A DNA stretch of 64,000 nucleotides from Robiginitalea sp. (GTDB lineage: Bacteria; Bacteroidota; Bacteroidia; Flavobacteriales; Flavobacteriaceae), in NCBI GenBank assembly GCA_024642005.1, contig JAHECA010000003.1:1-64000 (forward strand), in the 5' to 3' direction. Positions 58,472 through 64,000 of the stretch are shown here, piece after piece. The notes under the pieces were generated by a model. It was not told the origin of the DNA and ran no database searches. It saw only the letters and a list, made by a program, of their open reading frames with translations. Made by a program: the position numbers and the translations under genes. Position 1 is the first letter of the stretch. Each line of letters opens with the position of its first letter.

Positions 58472-59590
58472 ATGAATCTGAGCTATTGGGAAATCCGATC
58501 CTGGCTTGCTGACCTCGACTTCTGCATTATTGGAAGCGGGATCACCGGGTTGTCTTGCGCACTGGAATTGCAGCGCCAGCAGCCCGGGGCACGCATCCTG
58601 CTGCTCGAACGCGGCACCTTTCCGCAGGGAGCCAGTACCAAGAATGCCGGCTTCGCCTGCTTCGGAAGCCTCACCGAAATTCTGGAAGACCTTCAGACCC
58701 ATACCGAAGAAGAGGTGCAGCAGCTGGTCGCCCGCAGGGTAAAGGGCATAGCCCTGCTTCGTGAACGCCTCGGAGACGAAGCCCTCGATTTCAGGCAATA
58801 CGGTGGATTTGAGCTGTTTCAGCTGCGGGAGGCCGCTGTACAGGAGGCAGCCCTGGAGGAATTAGACCGGGTAAATCGCATGCTGGTGCCCGTTTTCGGC
58901 AGGCCCCCCTTCGAAGTGCGGGAAAACACCTTTGGCCTGGCCCAAACCCTCCCCCGCCTGGTCTGTAACCCCCAGGAAGGACAGATCGATACGGGCAGGG
59001 CCATGCAGGCCTTGCTTACGCGGGTGCGCGAAAACCCGATCCAGATACTCAACGGAGTGCAGTTTAGGGACTATGAAGACCAGGGCTCGGGAGTTTGGAT
59101 CCGCACCGACCAGTTTGAATGCAGGGCCCGGAAGCTGCTGCTGGCCACCAACGGGTTTGCCCGAAAACAAACCGGTCTGGAGGTACAGCCTGCGCGGGCA
59201 CAGGTTTTGGTGACCTCCCCGGTCGACGGCCTGAAGATCCGCGGCAGTTTCCATATGGAAAAGGGGTATTACTATTTCCGAAACGTGGGCAACCGGGTCT
59301 TGTTCGGCGGGGGCCGAAACCTCGACAAGGAAGGTGAAACCACAGAGGCATTCGGGCAAACCGACCTTATTCAGGCCCGTTTGGAGGAATTGCTCAGCGA
59401 GGTGATTCTCCCCGGAAAAAAGGTAAACATCGAATATCGCTGGAGCGGGATTATGGGGGTGGGCCCCCAGAAGAAGCCTTTGCTTCAGAACCTGTCGGCC
59501 AATGTGAGCTGCGGCGTACGGCTGGGCGGGATGGGGGTTGCAATCGGCAGCCATGTGGGGGCCGAACTGGCCCAATTAGCACTTAATTAA
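58472..59590 (+). CDS. FAD-dependent oxidoreductase (DAO family)
   Basis: DFCIIGSGITGLSCALELQRQQPGARILLLERGTFPQGASTKNAGFACFGS. Confidence 0.9.
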   Translation: MNLSYWEIRSWLADLDFCIIGSGITGLSCALELQRQQPGARILLLERGTFPQGASTKNAGFACFGSLTEILEDLQTHTEEEVQQLVARRVKGIALLRERLGDEALDFRQYGGFELFQLREAAVQEAALEELDRVNRMLVPVFGRPPFEVRENTFGLAQTLPRLVCNPQEGQIDTGRAMQALLTRVRENPIQILNGVQFRDYEDQGSGVWIRTDQFECRARKLLLATNGFARKQTGLEVQPARAQVLVTSPVDGLKIRGSFHMEKGYYYFRNVGNRVLFGGGRNLDKEGETTEAFGQTDLIQARLEELLSEVILPGKKVNIEYRWSGIMGVGPQKKPLLQNLSANVSCGVRLGGMGVAIGSHVGAELAQLALN

Positions 59591-59593
59591 GTC

Positions 59594-60049
59594 ATGAGTA
59601 GGGAAAAGGAGGCATTATTCGAACATTGCCGCGCTTATGCAGACAAGCGCGTCCAGTCCCTGAAATCGCAAATACGCGAGTTGCAGGAAGACCTGAATTC
59701 GGAATCCAAAAGCACTGCGGGCGACCAGTATGAAACCGGCCGCGCCATGATGCAACTCGAACTGGAGCGGTTCAGCAAGGCATTGGACGAAGCCGAACGG
59801 CTCGAAGGCGTGCTGAAGCGCCTGCCCAGCCCAAAGACCCAAAGTGACCGGGTCATATCGGGCAGCCTGGTAGCATGCGGTGACCTGCAGTATTACCTGG
59901 CCATCTCGGCCGGCAGCTGCACCCTCGATGGAAAAACCTACTATTGTGTTTCAGCCGAAAGCCCGGTAGGCCAGCAGCTGCTCGGGAAAACCGTAGGCGA
60001 TACCCTGATCCTCCCGGCCGGAAAGTTCCAAATCACACTCATTCATTAG
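59594..60049 (+). CDS. GreA/GreB C-terminal-fold-like protein
   Basis: Coiled-coil N-terminus; C-terminal SAESPVGQQLLGKTVGDTLILPAGKFQI resembles the GreA PVGQALLGKxxGD motif. Confidence 0.7.
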   Translation: MSREKEALFEHCRAYADKRVQSLKSQIRELQEDLNSESKSTAGDQYETGRAMMQLELERFSKALDEAERLEGVLKRLPSPKTQSDRVISGSLVACGDLQYYLAISAGSCTLDGKTYYCVSAESPVGQQLLGKTVGDTLILPAGKFQITLIH

Positions 60050-60098
60050 GGTTTCGGCCCATATCTGGCGCAGCGATTGACCCGCCATCCCCTGGGCA

Positions 60099-61076
60099 TT
60101 AAATGGGCAGCCTTTTGTTGATGGTTTCCAGGGCGACGTTCAGGAACACCTTCTTACCGGGTTCCAGGGCAGCAGGGGCATTAAAAAAGATTTCCTTTTT
60201 TCCCTCCAGCATCCCCTTTACGCGGTAGTAACTCCCCATGTAAAATGATTCCACGACCACCACTTCCATACCCGACTTTCCCGATGCCTGCAGTTCGTGG
60301 GCATACACGATGATGCGGCGCGTTGTGGAGGCGTAGGACTTCAGAATGTCGATAGGGATCAGGTTGGCTTCCCCAAGCAGGGAGGCCGTGTAAAACCGGG
60401 CCGGATGCTCGTAAATGTCCCGGGTGGGCCGCAGGTCTATGATCTCGCGGTCTTTGAGCACCATTACACGCTGTGCAAAAGGCAGGACATCGTGGTAATC
60501 GTGGGTGGCACAGAGGCAACTGATCCCTTCCTGTTTCAGGTATTCGAAAAGGTTCCGCCTCAGGTAATTCCTCCTGAAATGATCGATGTGGCTGAAGGGT
60601 TCGTCCAGGAGCAGCAATTCGGGCTTCTGCGCGAGCACTTTGGCCAGGGCAACCCGCTGCTGCTGGCCCCCGCTCAGGTACCTGGCCTGCTTGTTGCGGT
60701 GTTCCACCAGTTCCATGGTCTGCAGCAGCTCTTCGGCCCGCCGGTCCGATTCTTCCGGGTAGTGCACAGAGAGGTACTTCCTGATGTTTTCCTCCACGCT
60801 TAAAAAAGGCATGAGGTCAAAATCCTGCGCCAGGTACTTCATAAAAGGCGCCCCCGGCAGGAGCTGATAGGCCGGGCCCTTTATCTCGAAATCCTTCCAG
60901 TGGATGCTCCCCTGCACAAAAGGCAGTTCGCCGTACAGGAGGCGCAGCAGCGTGCTTTTGCCGCAGCCGCTTTCGCCCATAACGGCGATGACTTCCCCGG
61001 CCCCGAGTTCGAAGCCGATCTCTTCGAGCACCGATTCGGTGTCGTAGGCGAAACTAAGCCCTTCTACGCGCAGCAT
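60099..61076 (-). CDS. ABC transporter ATP-binding protein
   Basis: AVMGESGCGKSTLLRLLYG; YLSGGQQQRVALAKVLAQKPELLLLDEPFSHID. Confidence 0.94.
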   Translation of the reverse strand: MLRVEGLSFAYDTESVLEEIGFELGAGEVIAVMGESGCGKSTLLRLLYGELPFVQGSIHWKDFEIKGPAYQLLPGAPFMKYLAQDFDLMPFLSVEENIRKYLSVHYPEESDRRAEELLQTMELVEHRNKQARYLSGGQQQRVALAKVLAQKPELLLLDEPFSHIDHFRRNYLRRNLFEYLKQEGISCLCATHDYHDVLPFAQRVMVLKDREIIDLRPTRDIYEHPARFYTASLLGEANLIPIDILKSYASTTRRIIVYAHELQASGKSGMEVVVVESFYMGSYYRVKGMLEGKKEIFFNAPAALEPGKKVFLNVALETINKRLPI

Positions 61077-61127
61077 GGCGACAAGACCCGTTTGTAGAAT
61101 GTGGAACCTGGCAGGCGGTCATGCATC

Positions 61128-63284
61128 TTATTCCTTAAAGTCTTTGAGCACGGCCCTGTCGGGCAGGTCGGCAAACCCCATATTGTAGAAGGTAAAGGCA
61201 AAAAGGTCGGCATTCTGCTCGATGATTTTGCTGATGGGGGTGCCTGCCCCGTGGCCCGCATTGGTCTCGATTCGGATGAGCACCGGGTTCGCCCCGGTCT
61301 GATGCTCCTGCAGGGTAGCCGCAAATTTAAAGCTGTGGGCCGGCACCACCCGGTCGTCGTGGTCGGCCGTGGTAACCAGGGTAGCCGGATAGGCTGCCCC
61401 CGGCCGTATGTTGTGCAGGGGGGAATACCCCTTAAGATAGTTGAACATTTCGGGGCTGTCTTCGGCCGTGCCGTAATCGTACGACCATCCGGCCCCGGCG
61501 GTGAAGGTGTGGTAGCGCAGCATGTCGAGCACGCCCACGGCCGGGAGGGCCACCTTCATCAGGTCGGGCCGCTGGGTCATCACAGCCCCTACCAGGAGCC
61601 CGCCGTTGGAACCGCCCTGAATGGCGAGGTAGTCTGAAGAGGTATAGCCGGCTTCGATCAGGTATTCGGCGGCGGCAATAAAATCGTCGAACACGTTCTG
61701 TTTGTTCATTTTCGTGCCCGCATCGTGCCAGCTTTTCCCGTATTCGCCCCCGCCCCGAATGTTGGGCACCGCGTAGACGCCACCCTGCTCCAGCCACACG
61801 GCATTCGAGGTGCTGAAGCCGGGAGTCAGGCTAATGTTGAACCCCCCGTACCCGTAAAGCAGGGTTGGGTTTTTGCCATTCAGTTCCAGCCCTTTTTTGT
61901 GGGTGATGATCATGGGCACCCGGGTGCCGTCCTTGGAATTGTAAAAGACCTGGGTAGAAATATAATCGTCGGGGTTGAAGTCGATCGCCGGCTTCCAGTA
62001 GAGGGAATATTCCCCGCTGTCGGCGTTGTATTTATAGGAAGAGCCGGGGGTGCTGTAATTGGTGAAACTGAAATAGAATTCCTTTTCCTCTTTTTTGCCG
62101 CCAAAGCCGCCAACGCTGCCCACCCCGGGAAGGGCAACCTCCCGCACCAGCTTTCCGTCGTAGTCGTATTGCAGCACCTTGGAAATGGCATCTACCATGT
62201 ATTCGGCAAAGAAATAGCCGCCTCCCGTATTGGGGCTGAGCACGTGTTCGGTCTCCGGGAGGAAATCGACCCAGTTGTCGGGAACCGGGTTAGCGGCATC
62301 CACCCATACGATCTTTTTGTTGGGGGCCCCCAGGTTGGTAACCAGGTATAACTTGCTCCCCACATTATCGATTACATAAGTGTCGGAATCTTCGTGGTCG
62401 AGAAGGGTAATCAGCGGGCTGTTTTCCACCGTGAGGTCTTTTATGAAAAGCTTGTTGCCTGAGGTGGTGTTGCGAGCCGAAATAAGGAGGTACCGCTCGT
62501 CTTCCGTCACCTGGGTGCTGATATACCGGTGTTTTTCTTCCGGGGTGCCGCCGAAGATCAGCTTGTCATCGGACTGCGGTTCCCCCAGGGTGTGGAAATA
62601 GACCTTGTGCTGGTCGGTTTTGGCCGAAAGCTCACTCCCATCGGGTTTGTCGTAGCTCGAATAGTAGAAGCCCTCATTGCCTTTCCAGGAAATGCCGCTG
62701 AATTTGACGTCTGTCAGGGTGTCTTCCACTATGGCCTTGCTCACGGCATCCATCACGATTACCTTGCGCCAGTCGCTGCCCCCTTCCGAAATGGAATAGG
62801 CAGCCAGGCTGCCGTCTTTGGTAAAGCTCAGGCCTGCCAGGGAGGTGGTGCCGTCTTTCGAGAACGTATTGGGGTCGAGAAATACTTCCTCTGGGGCGTC
62901 GTCGCCCGCCCTGCGGTAGACCACATACTGGTCCTGGAGACCGTTGTTCTTGTAGAAATACGTGTAGTCGCCCTCCTTGAAGGGGGTGCCCAGTTTTTCG
63001 TAATTCCACAGCTTTTCCAGACGCTGTGCCAGGGCCTGCCGGAAGGGGATCTTTTCCAGGTATCCGAACGTTACGGCATTCTGCCGCTTGACCCAGTCGC
63101 CCGTCTCAGCGCTGCGGTCGTCTTCCAGCCAGCGGTACGGATCTGGCACGGTTGTTCCGAAGAAGGCATCCACGGTGTCTGCCTTGGCGGTTTCTGGGTA
63201 GGTTATGGTCATCAGGGCTGGGGTTTGTTCTTGGCAGGCGGTGAGCCCGAGGCTCAGCCACACGGCGGTCAGTAAGCGTTTCAT
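61128..63284 (-). CDS. Prolyl oligopeptidase (S9A)
   Basis: [57 protein letters not shown]. Confidence 0.96.
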   Translation of the reverse strand: MKRLLTAVWLSLGLTACQEQTPALMTITYPETAKADTVDAFFGTTVPDPYRWLEDDRSAETGDWVKRQNAVTFGYLEKIPFRQALAQRLEKLWNYEKLGTPFKEGDYTYFYKNNGLQDQYVVYRRAGDDAPEEVFLDPNTFSKDGTTSLAGLSFTKDGSLAAYSISEGGSDWRKVIVMDAVSKAIVEDTLTDVKFSGISWKGNEGFYYSSYDKPDGSELSAKTDQHKVYFHTLGEPQSDDKLIFGGTPEEKHRYISTQVTEDERYLLISARNTTSGNKLFIKDLTVENSPLITLLDHEDSDTYVIDNVGSKLYLVTNLGAPNKKIVWVDAANPVPDNWVDFLPETEHVLSPNTGGGYFFAEYMVDAISKVLQYDYDGKLVREVALPGVGSVGGFGGKKEEKEFYFSFTNYSTPGSSYKYNADSGEYSLYWKPAIDFNPDDYISTQVFYNSKDGTRVPMIITHKKGLELNGKNPTLLYGYGGFNISLTPGFSTSNAVWLEQGGVYAVPNIRGGGEYGKSWHDAGTKMNKQNVFDDFIAAAEYLIEAGYTSSDYLAIQGGSNGGLLVGAVMTQRPDLMKVALPAVGVLDMLRYHTFTAGAGWSYDYGTAEDSPEMFNYLKGYSPLHNIRPGAAYPATLVTTADHDDRVVPAHSFKFAATLQEHQTGANPVLIRIETNAGHGAGTPISKIIEQNADLFAFTFYNMGFADLPDRAVLKDFKE

Positions 63285-63371
63285 GCTGTGGAGTTGAAGT
63301 GCCCTAAAAATACCATAAAAAACGGCCGGAGTGAGGAAGCTACGGCCGTTTTAACAGTAATTTGGCCGGTT

Positions 63372-64000
63372 TCAGACCAGGGCTTCGGCCAGCAGGTATT
63401 CAGCAATCTGAATGGCATTGGTCGCGGCTCCTTTGCGCAGGTTGTCGGCCACAATCCAAAGGTTGAGCGTATTTGCCTGACTCTCGTCCCGCCTGATCCG
63501 CCCCACGAAGACTTCGTCCTTGTCGTGGGCCAGAATGGGCATGGGATAGGTGTTGCTGGCCGGCTCGTCCTGTACCACCACACCGGGTGTTTTGCTCAAA
63601 ATCTGCCGAACCTCACTCAGGTCGAAATCGGTGTGGAACTCAACGTTAACCGACTCGGAATGCCCGCCCGAGGTGGGCACGCGCACGGCGGTGGCACTCA
63701 CCGAAAAGGTGCGGTCGTCCAATATTTTCTGGGGTTCGCGCGCCAGTTTCATCTCTTCTTTGGTATACCCGTTTTCCAGAAAGACATCGCAGTGCGGCAA
63801 CACATTGCGGTGGATCGGGTACGGATAGGCCCGTTCTCCCTCGCGGCCGGCAACCTCGTTCTCGAGCTGTTGCACGGCTTTGATCCCGGTGCCCGAAACA
63901 GACTGGTAGGTCGAGACCACCACCCGCTTCATGCGATACCGCTTATGAAGGGGGGCCAGCACCATTACCAGCTGTATGGTGGAGCAATTCGGATTGGCGA
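63372..64000 (-). CDS. asd: Aspartate-semialdehyde dehydrogenase, N-terminus beyond window end
   Basis: ANPNCSTIQLVMVLAPLHKRYRMKRVVVSTYQSVSGTGIKAVQQLENE; active-site NC-T context; open past 64000. Confidence 0.94.
   Translation of the reverse strand, partial: ANPNCSTIQLVMVLAPLHKRYRMKRVVVSTYQSVSGTGIKAVQQLENEVAGREGERAYPYPIHRNVLPHCDVFLENGYTKEEMKLAREPQKILDDRTFSVSATAVRVPTSGGHSESVNVEFHTDFDLSEVRQILSKTPGVVVQDEPASNTYPMPILAHDKDEVFVGRIRRDESQANTLNLWIVADNLRKGAATNAIQIAEYLLAEALV

Noticed and set aside
57029-58798. 589-aa minus-strand ORF opposite accC
   Set aside because: Antisense to a highly conserved housekeeping gene
1-64000. CRISPR arrays, prophage, transposons, tRNA/rRNA genes
   Set aside because: No repeat-spacer periodicity, integrase/transposase motifs or tRNA-like cloverleaf sequences were recognised by eye; a tRNAscan/minced run would be decisive

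Overview
This is a roughly 55% GC chromosomal window with Bacteroidetes/Flavobacteriaceae character: TAnnTTTG-type -7 promoter elements, a TonB receptor with a carboxypeptidase-like plug domain, and pdxA-DUF177-rpmF-fabH-accB-accC synteny. The genus is not certain; it resembles Robiginitalea-like marine flavobacteria. I saw no rRNA, tRNA, CRISPR array or transposase. Main blocks: (i) adenylate-cyclase/TolB/TPR paralogs flanking a TonB receptor (1-5.6 kb). (ii) A minus-strand fatty-acyl/CoA catabolic operon (14.3-20.4 kb). (iii) A GMC/Gfo-Idh/gluconate-DH-subunit-3/NagB-like sugar-oxidation operon (21.0-25.1 kb). (iv) A sulfide/persulfide/sulfite oxidation island (32.5-45.5 kb) with a Crp/Fnr regulator, SulP transporter, two tandem CstB-like MBL-rhodanese proteins, DUF3365 heme protein, rhodanese, SorAB sulfite dehydrogenase, type-II SQR and a split YeeE/YedE transporter. 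(v) A GH43-like/esterase/SSS/NagX block (45.6-52.8 kb). (vi) A housekeeping block (52.8-60 kb). The strongest new observation is in the sulfur island. Six promoters carry a box TGTAAC-N4-GTTACA (the distal half TGTAAC is perfect in all six), and each box sits exactly 21 nt upstream of a TAnnTTTG-like -7 element. This looks like a local Crp/Fnr regulon probably run by the Cys-containing Crp/Fnr protein at 32967-33599. One of the six promoters drives no adjacent ORF. It reads into a ~120-nt structured RNA ending in a perfect 10-bp intrinsic terminator, a candidate regulon sRNA or attenuating leader.
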